A stretch of 64,000 bases of DNA from an uncultured Prevotellaceae bacterium (GCA_905207705.1 CAJLMA010000006.1:119789-183788), one strand, 5' to 3'; positions 41,397 to 50,346 are shown, counted from the first letter of the stretch. Notes: a model not told the origin generated them from the sequence alone. Made by a program: numbers and translations.

Positions 41397-43085
41397 ATGC
41401 AAGAGATTGGATTCAAACCGAAATTGTTCGGCATGTTGGGAAAGTACACAAAAGAAAATCTGATGACAGATGTCATGGCCGGCATTATCGTGGGAATTGT
41501 GGCCTTGCCGTTAGCCATCGCTTTCGGTATCGCTTCGGGGGTAAGTCCCGAGAAAGGCATCATCACGGCAATAGTGGCCGGTTTCATCATTTCGTTCCTC
41601 GGCGGAAGCAAAGTGCAGATTGGCGGCCCCACGGGCGCGTTTATTGTCATAATATATGGCATTATACAAGAATACGGGATTGACGGATTAATGGTAGCCA
41701 CCTTGATGGCCGGAGTGCTGCTAATCTTGTTAGGAGTGTTCAAATTGGGTACGATTGTGAAGTTTATTCCTTATCCTATTATCATAGGCTTTACGAGCGG
41801 TATTGCGGTCACCATTTTTACGACTCAGATAGCCGATGTGTTCGGGCTTCAGTTCGGGGATGAAAAGATTCCCGGTGACTTTATCGGGAAATGGCTCTTG
41901 TATGCCCGTCATTTCGATACGGTCAATTGGTGGAATGCAGGTGTCAGTATAGTGAGCGTGCTGATTATTGCCTTGACTCCAAGGTTTTCTAAAAAGCTGC
42001 CCGGTTCGCTGGTGGCCATTGTGCTGGTGACGGTGGGAGTATATCTGTTGAAGATGTATTGCGGAATAGACGATATCGCTACTATCGGCGACCGCTTCAG
42101 TATCCAGTCGCAGCTTCCCGAAGCGGCTGTGCCGTCACTCGACTGGGAGGCTGTCAAGAACCTTTTCCCGGTGGCCATTACGATAGCCGTGTTGGGAGCC
42201 ATCGAGTCGCTGCTTTCGGCTACCGTGGCCGACGGCGTTATCGGAGACCGTCATGATTCAAACACCGAACTGATTGCCCAGGGCATTGCCAACATTGCGT
42301 CGCCTATTTTCGGTGGCATCCCGGCTACGGGAGCCATTGCGCGCACGATGACAAACATCAACAATGGAGGACGGTCTCCGATAGCCGGCATTGTTCATGC
42401 GGTGGTATTGTTGATGATTCTGTTGTTCCTCATGCCGATGGCAAAATATATACCGATGGCTTGTCTGGCAGGTGTGTTGGTGGTTGTTTCTTATAATATG
42501 AGCGGATGGAGAGTATTCAAAGGGTTGCTAAAGAATCCCAAATCGGATGTAGTCGTGTTGCTACTGACATTCTTCCTTACGGTGATATTCGATTTGACTG
42601 TGGCCATTGAGGTAGGATTGGTTATCGCTTGCGTGCTTTTCATGAAACGTGTGATGGAAACTACCGAGATATCTGTGATAACTGATGAGATAGATCCTAA
42701 CAAGGAATCGGATGCTGTAACGCATGAAGAGCATCTGTCAGTACCCGACGGAGTGGAGGTATATGAGATCAACGGGCCTTATTTCTTCGGAATAGCCACA
42801 AAGTTTGAAGAAATTATGGCACGTTTGGGCGACCGACCGAAAATACGTATCATCCGAATGCGGAGGGTACCGTTCATCGATTCTACCGGTATACATAACC
42901 TTACCACATTCTGTGAAATGTCACAGAAAGAGAATATACATCTTATTCTTTCAGGAGTGAATGCTCAGGTACATGCGGCATTGGAAAAGGCCGGGTTCTA
43001 TGATCTATTAGGGAAAGAAAATATCTGCAGCAATATCAACGAAGCTTTGAGCGTGGCCGAAAAGGAAATCAAGGAACTGCAATAA
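41397..43085 (+). CDS. SulP-family inorganic anion transporter with STAS domain
   Basis: A 562-residue inner-membrane protein. The ATG at 41397 (MQEIGFKPKLFG) is chosen because 14 codons upstream only a TTG is available. Ten or more membrane helices occupy about residues 20-420, with GIVALPLAIAFGIASGVSPEKG (helix 1 signature), VQIGGPTGAFIVI, and the conserved loop ANIASPIFGGIPATGAIART. A cytoplasmic STAS domain follows (about 450-560; VEVYEINGPYFFGIATKFEE and FIDSTGIHNL). Members move sulfate, bicarbonate or other anions; which one is not visible. Base and codon use here look more GC-balanced than the AT-rich operon next door and somewhat unlike the core genes too. A shared terminator follows. 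Confidence 0.92.
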   Translation: MQEIGFKPKLFGMLGKYTKENLMTDVMAGIIVGIVALPLAIAFGIASGVSPEKGIITAIVAGFIISFLGGSKVQIGGPTGAFIVIIYGIIQEYGIDGLMVATLMAGVLLILLGVFKLGTIVKFIPYPIIIGFTSGIAVTIFTTQIADVFGLQFGDEKIPGDFIGKWLLYARHFDTVNWWNAGVSIVSVLIIALTPRFSKKLPGSLVAIVLVTVGVYLLKMYCGIDDIATIGDRFSIQSQLPEAAVPSLDWEAVKNLFPVAITIAVLGAIESLLSATVADGVIGDRHDSNTELIAQGIANIASPIFGGIPATGAIARTMTNINNGGRSPIAGIVHAVVLLMILLFLMPMAKYIPMACLAGVLVVVSYNMSGWRVFKGLLKNPKSDVVVLLLTFFLTVIFDLTVAIEVGLVIACVLFMKRVMETTEISVITDEIDPNKESDAVTHEEHLSVPDGVEVYEINGPYFFGIATKFEEIMARLGDRPKIRIIRMRRVPFIDSTGIHNLTTFCEMSQKENIHLILSGVNAQVHAALEKAGFYDLLGKENICSNINEALSVAEKEIKELQ

Positions 43086-43125
43086 ACCGATAAAATCATT
43101 AGAGTTTCCAAATGTTATTTAAAAC

Positions 43126-43164
43126 AAAACGGGGTAGCTCGCGTGATGTGAGCCACCCCGTTTT
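43126..43164. terminator. Bidirectional terminator between sulP and the fucosidase gene
   Basis: Stem AAAACGGGGTAGCTC with GAGCCACCCCGTTTT (one mismatch), 9-base loop, A-run on one side and T-run on the other. It serves both convergent genes. Confidence 0.88.
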
Positions 43165-43187
43165 ATATCTCAATGCTACAAGTTTTG

Positions 43188-44831
43188 TTATTCCTTTATC
43201 TTCAAGACGGGAGCTATACTGTGGAATTTGCCATCGGTCGGCAAATTCACGGTCAAGCCGTCTTGCGTGCGCGTGAAATCGACCGCACCATATCCCAATA
43301 GTTCAACACTTCCTATCTCATCGGAATAAAGCTGATTGCCTTGTGATAGTGACTTGACCACCACCGTGCCATTCTCGGGCCAAGCCAGCACCGTGGCATA
43401 CAAGGCCTCATCGGTCTGCGTGAACCTTATTTCCCTTGCATCGGCATTAGCGTAAGAGCCTTCATTAAAACCTTGTGCGTTTATAGGAATGTCGGACTCG
43501 GCAACAGGTCCCTCGCCGAACACCTTCCATGGACGGGTATCATAAATCGCTTCACTATTCACCGACATCCATTCGCCAAACTCATTCAATATCTTCTCCT
43601 CCTTTTCGTCAAATGTGCCATCGGCACGCAATGGCACACTGAGTAGCAAATTACCGTTCTTGCTAACTATGTCGACAAGCAATTTTACTACATAGGCAGC
43701 CGATTTGTAGCCGTTACCATTGTAGATGTCAGTATTGTAATGCCATCCGCCTATACATGAACATGATTGCCACGGACGTTCCAGAATCTCATTGGGAGCT
43801 CCGCGTTCCACATCCCACACCAACGCTTCTTTCTGTTGCTCAGTCAATATCTTGCCAAACATCACAGCTTCCAACCGCCCATCATGAGTTGCAATGTTAT
43901 GGTTGTAAAAATGTGCTGCAATCTTCAGTCCCGCGTCGCTTATTGGATAAAACGGAACTCCTGTCACGTCAAAATAAAGCAAATCGGGATTATAACGGTT
44001 AATCACGTCAAGCGTGCGATTGTAGAAATTAGTACAGAACTCTTCCGACGGCAGACACGCTCCGCCACCCCAAGCCCATTGGCGGTGGATTGCTCCATTG
44101 TCCCACGAATCCTCACTTAGCGGATGGTTTTGGGCATAAAGGTCCTGAGGGTCGTATCCTTCCCACCATTTTCCCTTGCCATCCTCTTTTCGCAAATTTC
44201 CATCATATGGCACTCCCTTTTTAGGTCCCTGCAAGTCGTGGCGGCGCGAAGTTTCATACCACGTCCACGCATGATCGGCATGCAGGCTGACACCGAAATA
44301 CAATCCATACTTGCGAGCTGCCCGTTCCCAGCCGGCGAGAATATCCTGCTTGGGTCCCATGTTGACCGAATTCCAAGGCTGGTACTTGCTGTCCCACAAG
44401 TCCATATTGTCGTGATGGTTGCCAAGCGCGAAGAAATATTGCGCTCCTATTTTCTTATAAAATGCCACAAGGCTGTCTGGATTCCATTTTTCAGCTTTCC
44501 ACAATGGAATCACATCCTTGAACCCGAATTCTGAAGGATGTCCGTAATGCTCCACATGATACTTGTATTCGCGAGTGCCTTCCATGTAAAGGCTGCGAGC
44601 CATCCAGTCGCCCGAGCCCTCCACGCATTGAGGACCCCAATGCGCCCAAATTCCAAACTTTACGTTCCTAAACCATTCAGGCACCTGATATTGGGCCAAC
44701 GATTCCCAATTGGGTTCAAATTTCCCTGTCATCATCGGCTCATCCTCCTCCGACACGACGACTTGGTAGGTCTGCGCCGAGGCTGTCAAAGCCAAGCACA
44801 TCAACGATGTCAATACAATTCCAAATTTCAT
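43188..44831 (-). CDS. Alpha-L-fucosidase, GH29 family
   Basis: A 547-residue secreted or periplasmic enzyme that removes alpha-linked L-fucose from glycans such as mucin. Signal peptide MKFGIVLTSLMCLALTASAQ, no lipobox. The GH29 barrel starts VPEWFRNVKFGIWAHWGPQC (about 50-69), includes the substrate pair in FFALGNHHDNMDLWDSKY and VSLHADHAWTWYE, and the likely nucleophile Asp288 in DLLYFDVTGVP. A C-terminal beta domain (about 470-547) ends the protein. The pattern of catalytic residues is complete. It is a monocistronic gene with its own promoter box at 44860-44867. No SusCD pair lies beside it. Confidence 0.93.
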   Translation of the reverse strand: MKFGIVLTSLMCLALTASAQTYQVVVSEEDEPMMTGKFEPNWESLAQYQVPEWFRNVKFGIWAHWGPQCVEGSGDWMARSLYMEGTREYKYHVEHYGHPSEFGFKDVIPLWKAEKWNPDSLVAFYKKIGAQYFFALGNHHDNMDLWDSKYQPWNSVNMGPKQDILAGWERAARKYGLYFGVSLHADHAWTWYETSRRHDLQGPKKGVPYDGNLRKEDGKGKWWEGYDPQDLYAQNHPLSEDSWDNGAIHRQWAWGGGACLPSEEFCTNFYNRTLDVINRYNPDLLYFDVTGVPFYPISDAGLKIAAHFYNHNIATHDGRLEAVMFGKILTEQQKEALVWDVERGAPNEILERPWQSCSCIGGWHYNTDIYNGNGYKSAAYVVKLLVDIVSKNGNLLLSVPLRADGTFDEKEEKILNEFGEWMSVNSEAIYDTRPWKVFGEGPVAESDIPINAQGFNEGSYANADAREIRFTQTDEALYATVLAWPENGTVVVKSLSQGNQLYSDEIGSVELLGYGAVDFTRTQDGLTVNLPTDGKFHSIAPVLKIKE

Positions 44832-44859
44832 GAGGTTCCAAAAAGTTTATGTTATTAAG

Positions 44860-44867
44860 CAAATTTA
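44860..44867 (-). promoter_or_regulatory. Promoter -7 box for the fucosidase gene
   Basis: The minus strand reads TAAATTTG, 28 bases before the ATG. Confidence 0.5.
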
Positions 44868-44902
44868 CAAAAATTTTCATATGGCATTGAGGGAATGAAT
44901 GA

Positions 44903-44910
44903 TATATTTG
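44903..44910 (+). promoter_or_regulatory. Promoter -7 box for the DUF169 gene
   Basis: TATATTTG on the plus strand, 42 bases before the ATG, divergent from the fucosidase promoter. Confidence 0.5.
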
Positions 44911-44952
44911 CATTAAGACACGAGTCAATCATCCCGCAAAAGTATCAATAAA

Positions 44953-45666
44953 ATGCAAATAGACACATTCCTCCAAAACTTTCGTAACGCATTCGGACAA
45001 GGAGCACCTATTCCGGCTGCATTCTGGTATGCCGACACCCCTATTGCCAGCGATGCCACAAGGATAAACGGCTGCTTCTTTCAAGAGTTCGCCAAGCTCA
45101 GCCGTAGCGAGGCTATTTCATTGAACGCCGACCGTATAGGTTGCATGGGTGGAAAATTCTATACAGGCTTCGCGCCAATGGGCGAACATATCCCGACATT
45201 CGTTTCATGCAAAGAGAAATACAAGCAAACTCCCGATCTTGTACTTGACTTTATCAATAAAACAAGCGTTCCAAGAACCGACAAAAAATACCTCAACATT
45301 GCCCCTGTCGACACGCTCGACACCTTTGACGGCATCACAGGCATATTCTTCCTCGCCACGCCCGACATTCTTTCGGGACTTGCTTCATGGGCATTTTTCG
45401 ACAACAATTCCGATGATGCGGTGACTGCCAGATTCGGCTCGGGATGTTCTTCAATATTCACCGAGGCAGTCGTGGAAAACAGCCGTAATGGCCGGCGCAC
45501 TTTCATCGGGCTGTTTGACCCATCAGTTCGCCGATACATGAATCCCGACATATTGAGCTTCACCATCCCCTTGTCGCGCTTCAAGGAAATGTACCATACA
45601 TTGCCGCAATGCAGCTTGTCAGGGACTCCGGCTTGGAGCAAGATTAAAGAACGGCTTGAAAAATAA
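44953..45666 (+). CDS. DUF169 family protein
   Basis: A 237-residue cytoplasmic protein of the DUF169 family, found in many anaerobes and of unsettled function. Features seen: PIPAAFWYADTPIASDA near the N-terminus, ISLNADRIGCMGGKFYTGF (about 56-74; the family carries a conserved Cys-Gly pair here), ATPDILSGLASWAFFD, and RFGSGCSSIFTEAVVENSRN with a second conserved Cys. The cysteines suggest a bound metal or redox cofactor. Start at the ATG at 44953. The next gene begins 9 bases later, so the two are probably co-transcribed. Confidence 0.85.
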   Translation: MQIDTFLQNFRNAFGQGAPIPAAFWYADTPIASDATRINGCFFQEFAKLSRSEAISLNADRIGCMGGKFYTGFAPMGEHIPTFVSCKEKYKQTPDLVLDFINKTSVPRTDKKYLNIAPVDTLDTFDGITGIFFLATPDILSGLASWAFFDNNSDDAVTARFGSGCSSIFTEAVVENSRNGRRTFIGLFDPSVRRYMNPDILSFTIPLSRFKEMYHTLPQCSLSGTPAWSKIKERLEK

Positions 45667-45675
45667 CATTCCATT

Positions 45676-46398
45676 ATGTACTCGATGTGGAACTTGTGGC
45701 ACGGATGCCACAAAGTGAGTGAAGGATGTATGCACTGCTATGTCTATCGCAGAGACAGCAAGTATGACATAGATAGCTCGCAAGTACGCAAAACCCATAG
45801 CTTCAACCTGCCGGTGGCGCGAAAACGCGACGGCTCCTATAAAGTTCCACCGCACACGACGTTATGGACATGTTTCACATCCGATTTCTTCATCAGCGAA
45901 GCCGACGAATGGCGCAATGATGCTTGGGAGATGATACATGCCCGCCCGGACGTGAATTTCATCCTCATCACAAAACGCATCGACCGTGTTGCCGAATGCC
46001 TGCCCGACGATTGGGGCGAAGGATATGACAATGTTACCCTTTACTGCACCGTCGAGAACCAGAAACGTGCCGACATGCGCCTGCCTGTGTTCAAGCAACT
46101 GCCATTCAAGCACAAGTGCATAATATGCGAGCCTTTATTAGGCCCTATTTCACTCAGCCAATGGCTTGGCGAGTGGGTCGAACAGGTAACAGTAGGAGGA
46201 GAATCGGGTCCCGAAGCACGGCCTTGTGACTTTGAATGGGTCAAGCAGATACGCGCCGATTGCGTTGACGCAAATATCCCTTTTTTCTTCAAACAGACCG
46301 GGGCCAATTTCATAAAAGATGGCAAAACCTACAAAATCCCACGCAAACTCCAATCCTCACAAGCACGCAAAGCCGCAATCGACACAAAGCCGAAATAA
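45676..46398 (+). CDS. DUF5131 (phage Gp37/Gp68-like) iron-sulfur protein
   Basis: A 240-residue protein of the DUF5131 family, first described from phage genes. Cys11, Cys18 and Cys21 in WHGCHKVSEGCMHCYVYRR form a C-x6-C-x2-C set that could hold an iron-sulfur cluster, as in radical-SAM-like enzymes. Later segments (NFILITKRIDRVAECLPDDW, CTVENQKRADMRLPVF, VTVGGESGPEARPCDFEWVK, PFFFKQTG) are family markers. Its substrate is not known. The gene follows the DUF169 gene by 9 bases. Confidence 0.88.
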   Translation: MYSMWNLWHGCHKVSEGCMHCYVYRRDSKYDIDSSQVRKTHSFNLPVARKRDGSYKVPPHTTLWTCFTSDFFISEADEWRNDAWEMIHARPDVNFILITKRIDRVAECLPDDWGEGYDNVTLYCTVENQKRADMRLPVFKQLPFKHKCIICEPLLGPISLSQWLGEWVEQVTVGGESGPEARPCDFEWVKQIRADCVDANIPFFFKQTGANFIKDGKTYKIPRKLQSSQARKAAIDTKPK

Positions 46399-46421
46399 CT
46401 CGGAAAATTTGGCCACCGTAC

Positions 46422-46454
46422 TTGAACAAAGTATTGATTTTTTAAGTATGTTTG
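46422..46454 (+). promoter_or_regulatory. Promoter just ahead of neuC, possibly giving a leaderless mRNA
   Basis: TTG (46422-46424), 22 bases, TATGTTTG (46447-46454). The -7 box ends 4 bases before the ATG at 46459, so transcription would begin at or beside the start codon. Confidence 0.5.
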
Positions 46455-46458
46455 CAGC

Positions 46459-47622
46459 ATGGAACGGAAAATATGCATCATCACAGGCACCCGTGCCGAT
46501 TGGGGGCTGTTAAGCAGCATCGCACGCAATCTTTCTTCCAGGAATAACGTCAAGCTGCAAATCGTAGCCACCAACATGCACCTGTCGGAAAAATTTGGCA
46601 ACACCTACAAGGAAATAGAAAACGATGGTTTTCACATTGATTTCCGTGTGCCAATGCCTGTCGACAACGACTCTCCAGCCCTCACCGTCAACGCGATGGC
46701 AACATGCATGAAAGGCATGGCAGCGGCACTCGAAGCATTGTCGCCCGATTTGATACTCATCCTCGGCGACCGATACGAGATGCTCGTGGCCGCCAGCACG
46801 GCTTTGATATTCCGAATCCCTGTCGCACACATAGCCGGAGGAGCCGTCAGCTTCGGAGCCTTCGATGAAAGCATCAGACACTCGATAACGAAAATGAGCC
46901 ATCTGCATTTTACCGAAACCGAAAGCTACCGTCGCCGTGTGATACAACTTGGAGAACGACCCGACCGGGTGTTCAACACAGGAGCCATAGGCGTGTACAA
47001 CATACGGCACATGCAACTGCTGTCGCGCGAGCATCTCGAGGCAGACCTGCAAACCTCCATCCCCGAGCGGTCGGTTTTTGTAACGTTCCATCCGGCCACC
47101 CTCGACAAGATGCCTCCTGCCATGCAATGCAGCAACCTCATCGCCGCCCTCGACAAACTCGACGGGTACAAAATATTCTTTTCATATCCCAACAGCGACA
47201 CCCACGGCAACGACATCATAAAACTCATAAACCGGTGTGTCGAGCGCAACCGCGAGAAATACACCGTTTACCCCTCTCTCGGACAATTGCGATACCTGTC
47301 GATGCTTAAGTGCGTGGATGCCGTCATCGGCAATTCATCGAGCGGAATAGTCGAAGTTCCGTCAATGGGCATTCCGACACTCAACATAGGCATAAGGCAA
47401 GCAGGCCGCATGGCTGCCGACTCGGTGGTCAACTGCGGAACATCATTTGAAGAAATCAGCACAGGCCTTTCAACAGTCATATCTACCGAGATGCGTGCAA
47501 AAGCTGCCCGTACAATCAACCCCTATGAACAGCCAGACACATTGTCGAAGATAACAGACGTGATATGCAACGCTCCGCTTGAGGGCTTAACGATAAAACG
47601 CTTTTACGACATTAACCAATAA
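46459..47622 (+). CDS. neuC: UDP-GlcNAc 2-epimerase, hydrolysing (NeuC-like)
   Basis: A 387-residue cytoplasmic enzyme that turns UDP-GlcNAc into ManNAc plus UDP, the entry step to sialic acid or related nonulosonates. Motifs of the GT-B-like epimerase family are present: ICIITGTRADWGLL, LILILGDRYEMLVAA, VAHIAGGAVSFGAFDESIRH, VFVTFHPATLDK, and VIGNSSSGIVEVPSMGIPTLNIG. GTRADWGLL and the lack of the WecB-type ending favour NeuC-type hydrolysing epimerase over the non-hydrolysing WecB. It is followed 17 bases later by a cytidylyltransferase gene. No sialate synthase (neuB) lies in the window. Confidence 0.85.
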   Translation: MERKICIITGTRADWGLLSSIARNLSSRNNVKLQIVATNMHLSEKFGNTYKEIENDGFHIDFRVPMPVDNDSPALTVNAMATCMKGMAAALEALSPDLILILGDRYEMLVAASTALIFRIPVAHIAGGAVSFGAFDESIRHSITKMSHLHFTETESYRRRVIQLGERPDRVFNTGAIGVYNIRHMQLLSREHLEADLQTSIPERSVFVTFHPATLDKMPPAMQCSNLIAALDKLDGYKIFFSYPNSDTHGNDIIKLINRCVERNREKYTVYPSLGQLRYLSMLKCVDAVIGNSSSGIVEVPSMGIPTLNIGIRQAGRMAADSVVNCGTSFEEISTGLSTVISTEMRAKAARTINPYEQPDTLSKITDVICNAPLEGLTIKRFYDINQ

Positions 47623-47639
47623 ACACATAATTATCTATT

Positions 47640-48338
47640 ATGAACACCCTTTACATAATTCCGGCAAGAGGAGGGAGCAAAGGAATCCCCGGAAAAAACA
47701 TCAAGATGCTTGCCGGCAAACCTCTTATTGCATACTCCATCGACGTGGCTCGCCAACTGGCTGATGATGCGGACATCTGCGTTTCAACCGACGATCACGA
47801 AATAGCATCGGTAGTGCGGGACATGGGTCTGCACCTGCCATTCATGCGCCCGGCCGAACTTGCAACCGATCGAAGCAGCACCCACGACGTATTGATGCAT
47901 GCGCTCAACCATTACTCAAATATTGGACGGAATTATGACACAATAGTACTGTTGCAGCCTACATCCCCATTCCGCACAGCCGACGACGTGAAAAAAGCAC
48001 TCGGCATGTACACTCAGGACATCGACATGGTAGTAACAGTGAAAGAAGCCGCCACCAATCCCTACTACAACGCATATGAAGAAGACAAAAACGGTTTCCT
48101 GCACATCAGCAAGGGAGATGGCCTGTACACTCGCCGTCAAGACGCACCTAAAGTGTGGGAATATAACGGTGCGGTATATGTAATCAATGTAGAATCATTG
48201 CGAAAAATGAAGATGAACGAGTTCACTCGCCGCCGTTGTTGCCCGATGGATGCAATACACTCAATCGACATCGACACGCCTCTCGACTGGACAATTGCCG
48301 AGATTGTAATGGCTCAACAACTTTACGGAATACAATAA
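47640..48338 (+). CDS. neuA: CMP-nonulosonate cytidylyltransferase (NeuA-like)
   Basis: A 232-residue cytoplasmic enzyme that activates a sialic acid or related nonulosonate with CTP. The N-terminal nucleotide-binding loop IIPARGGSKGIPGKNIKMLA is diagnostic, followed by ICVSTDDHEIASVV, LLQPTSPFRTADDVKKAL and the C-terminal IHSIDIDTPLDWTIAE. The exact sugar (Neu5Ac, pseudaminic or legionaminic acid) cannot be told. It forms an operon with the NeuC-like gene; the product presumably decorates a surface glycan. It ends at a strong terminator. Confidence 0.85.
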   Translation: MNTLYIIPARGGSKGIPGKNIKMLAGKPLIAYSIDVARQLADDADICVSTDDHEIASVVRDMGLHLPFMRPAELATDRSSTHDVLMHALNHYSNIGRNYDTIVLLQPTSPFRTADDVKKALGMYTQDIDMVVTVKEAATNPYYNAYEEDKNGFLHISKGDGLYTRRQDAPKVWEYNGAVYVINVESLRKMKMNEFTRRRCCPMDAIHSIDIDTPLDWTIAEIVMAQQLYGIQ

Positions 48339-48351
48339 AGCACAAAACAAA

Positions 48352-48390
48352 ACAAGCCGGACAGCAACATGACAATGCAGTCCGGCTTGT
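48352..48390. terminator. Bidirectional terminator between neuA and the acetyltransferase gene
   Basis: Perfect 11-base stem ACAAGCCGGAC (48352-48362) with GTCCGGCTTGT (48380-48390). A-rich sequence lies on the left and TTTG on the right. Confidence 0.85.
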
Positions 48391-48413
48391 TTGCTATATA
48401 TAAATATCTTGTC

Positions 48414-48980
48414 TTAGTCATCTATATGGCGGATAACCTTTGCCGGAACACCTCCGACGACAGTGTTGGCCGCAACATCCTTGGTCACTACGGCACCTGC
48501 CGCCACGACCGCATTGTCGCCAATAGTCACACCGGCAAGTATGGTCGAATTTGAACCTACCCATACATTGCGTCCCAATACAATCGGAGCCGGAATCATA
48601 GAAACTCTCTCTTCGGGTTTCAATCCATGATTAAGCGTGGCAAACACTACATTATGCCCGATAAGGCAACCATCGCCTATAGTCACTCCCCCATGATCCT
48701 GAAAATTGCAACATGCGTTGATAAATACATTCTTCCCTATGGTAATATTTTTTCCGAAATCGGTGTAGAACGGAGGAAATACACGAAAAGAAGGATCAAC
48801 CGGCTTGCCCGTGATGCGCGACATCAATTCGCGTGATTCCTCGAAAGTGTGAAACGAGCCATTCAACTCACAAGTGAGCCTTCTCGCTTCATCGCTCATG
48901 ATATCCATGAATTCATAAATCTCAGGAGTGTTAAGCGCCTTGCGCTGACGCACATGTTCAATAAAATCATCAAGTGTCAT
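48414..48980 (-). CDS. Maltose/galactoside O-acetyltransferase family (hexapeptide repeat)
   Basis: A 188-residue acetyl-CoA-dependent enzyme. The N-terminal helical part with MSDEARRLTCELNGSFHTFE resembles the Maa/LacA/NodL group. Beyond it the left-handed beta-helix is plain: GKNITIGKNVFINACCNFQD, VTIGDGCLIGHNVVFATLNH, PIVLGRNVWVGSNSTILAGV, and VPAKVIRHIDD at the end. The His in FATLNHGL is the likely catalytic base. These enzymes acetylate sugars, possibly to detoxify or modify them; the substrate is not known. It is convergent with neuA, not in its operon. A -7 box TATCTTTG is at 49009-49016. Confidence 0.9.
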   Translation of the reverse strand: MTLDDFIEHVRQRKALNTPEIYEFMDIMSDEARRLTCELNGSFHTFEESRELMSRITGKPVDPSFRVFPPFYTDFGKNITIGKNVFINACCNFQDHGGVTIGDGCLIGHNVVFATLNHGLKPEERVSMIPAPIVLGRNVWVGSNSTILAGVTIGDNAVVAAGAVVTKDVAANTVVGGVPAKVIRHIDD

Positions 48981-49008
48981 ATCCGTATCATTAATAACTT
49001 ACCATGTG

Positions 49009-49016
49009 CAAAGATA
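49009..49016 (-). promoter_or_regulatory. Promoter -7 box for the acetyltransferase gene
   Basis: The minus strand reads TATCTTTG, 28 bases before the ATG. Confidence 0.5.
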
Positions 49017-49090
49017 TGGGAAGCAGCAAAAACACACTGTATCAAAATTACGGAAAAGATAATCGTTATTACTTGTCATGCCATGATTAA

Positions 49091-50173
49091 TCACGGCAAC
49101 TTGGCAGGAACGCCTATTTCAAGCACTTTCAAGTTGACCGAGTCTTCACGAGCCATCCGCAATTCATTTTTGAGAGGCTCATCCCAACTATGACGCGACA
49201 ATGCGTACTTGGAATGGTGCACAGTAATGACAGTGCCCGCGCCAATTTCACGCGCGGCCCTTCCAAGCAACTCGGGCATTGTGTGGATATATTTCCAATT
49301 TTCATTGTACTGTCCGTTTTCGAGTATAGCCACATCAATGCCGGCATATTTCGCCCCAATCTCGGCAAAATGGCTTCCATAACCGCTATCGCCGCCTATA
49401 TACACGCTCAATGTTGGAGATTCGACAAGAAACGAAGCCCACAACGTCTTGTTTGATTCAAGCCCTCGACCCGAAAAGTGCCTTGCCGGCAAACAATGGA
49501 AAATCAATCCCGGTACAGGAACAGCATCTTCGTGCCAATCAAGCTCTATAATCTGCCCGGCCTTGTATCCCCAATATTCAAAATGTTCCCCCACACCAAG
49601 CGGGCACACTACCCTGCCAACTCGCTCTTTTATGGCCTTTACCGTATTATAGTCAAGATGATCCCAATGATCGTGGGTAATGACAAGGACATCAATGGGC
49701 GGAATATCTTCAGGGGTATATATGTCGGTTCCTTTAAACGGCTTATTGACAAACGACACAGGCGATGCCATGCAAAAGACCGGATCTACAAGAATCTTTC
49801 TGCCCGACAATTGCAACAGATAGGACGAATGCCCGAACCACACCATCAAATCCCCTTCGGGCAAACTCTCAAGCTCGGTCTTTACTGCTCGGACAGGTGT
49901 TTCGGGCGCAAGTCCGACGGATTTGTCAAACAAGAAATTCCACATATTTTCCCACCGGCTCTTGTCGGAAGTCATGAGAGGAGTCGTTTGCATATTATGA
50001 AACTCCCCATCACGATACTGAGGTGAACGCTTGATGCGTTCGAGCCGCTCGCCGCGTGGCAAGCGCCCAAAACTCGGTTGATTAATGAAAACCAATCCTG
50101 CTACCACAACGGCCAGGACAAAACATGCCACTGTAACTGCCAATACCACCATACAATGTCTTTTTATTTTCAT
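49091..50173 (-). CDS. Metallo-beta-lactamase-fold hydrolase, NAPE-PLD-like
   Basis: A 360-residue protein anchored by an N-terminal membrane helix (MVVLAVTVACFVLAVVVAGL, about 8-27), so the catalytic domain should face the periplasm. The start is the ATG at 50171-50173; an upstream in-frame GTG has no support. The MBL fold is clear: LMVWFGHSSYLLQLSGRKIL, the metal motif VLVITHDHWDHLDY (HxHxDH-like), LPARHFSGRG, YIGGDSGYGSHFAEIG, and VTVHHSKYALS. This subtype (UlaG/NAPE-PLD-like) hydrolyses phosphodiesters or lactones; substrate unknown. It has its own promoter. Confidence 0.9.
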   Translation of the reverse strand: MKIKRHCMVVLAVTVACFVLAVVVAGLVFINQPSFGRLPRGERLERIKRSPQYRDGEFHNMQTTPLMTSDKSRWENMWNFLFDKSVGLAPETPVRAVKTELESLPEGDLMVWFGHSSYLLQLSGRKILVDPVFCMASPVSFVNKPFKGTDIYTPEDIPPIDVLVITHDHWDHLDYNTVKAIKERVGRVVCPLGVGEHFEYWGYKAGQIIELDWHEDAVPVPGLIFHCLPARHFSGRGLESNKTLWASFLVESPTLSVYIGGDSGYGSHFAEIGAKYAGIDVAILENGQYNENWKYIHTMPELLGRAAREIGAGTVITVHHSKYALSRHSWDEPLKNELRMAREDSVNLKVLEIGVPAKLP

Positions 50174-50193
50174 GTCCAAATAATTGATTGTTG

Positions 50194-50226
50194 CAAAGGT
50201 AACTATTTGTATCTTCACTCCGCCAA
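50194..50226 (-). promoter_or_regulatory. Promoter of the MBL-fold hydrolase gene
   Basis: On the minus strand, TTG (50224-50226), 22 bases, TACCTTTG (50194-50201), 20 bases before the ATG. Confidence 0.6.
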
Positions 50227-50311
50227 TGCCTCGATTACCTGTATTACGGAGATGATTACCATTATTACCGTTTTAATAATTTATGTTCGCAATTATCGCC
50301 TTTTTATACAT

Positions 50312-50319
50312 ACCTTTGC
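50312..50319 (+). promoter_or_regulatory. Promoter -7 box for the AraC-family pair
   Basis: TACCTTTG on the plus strand, 27 bases before the first AraC-family ATG, divergent from the hydrolase promoter. Confidence 0.55.
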
Positions 50320-50346
50320 AACAAACAAAAAACTTTAATATAATAC

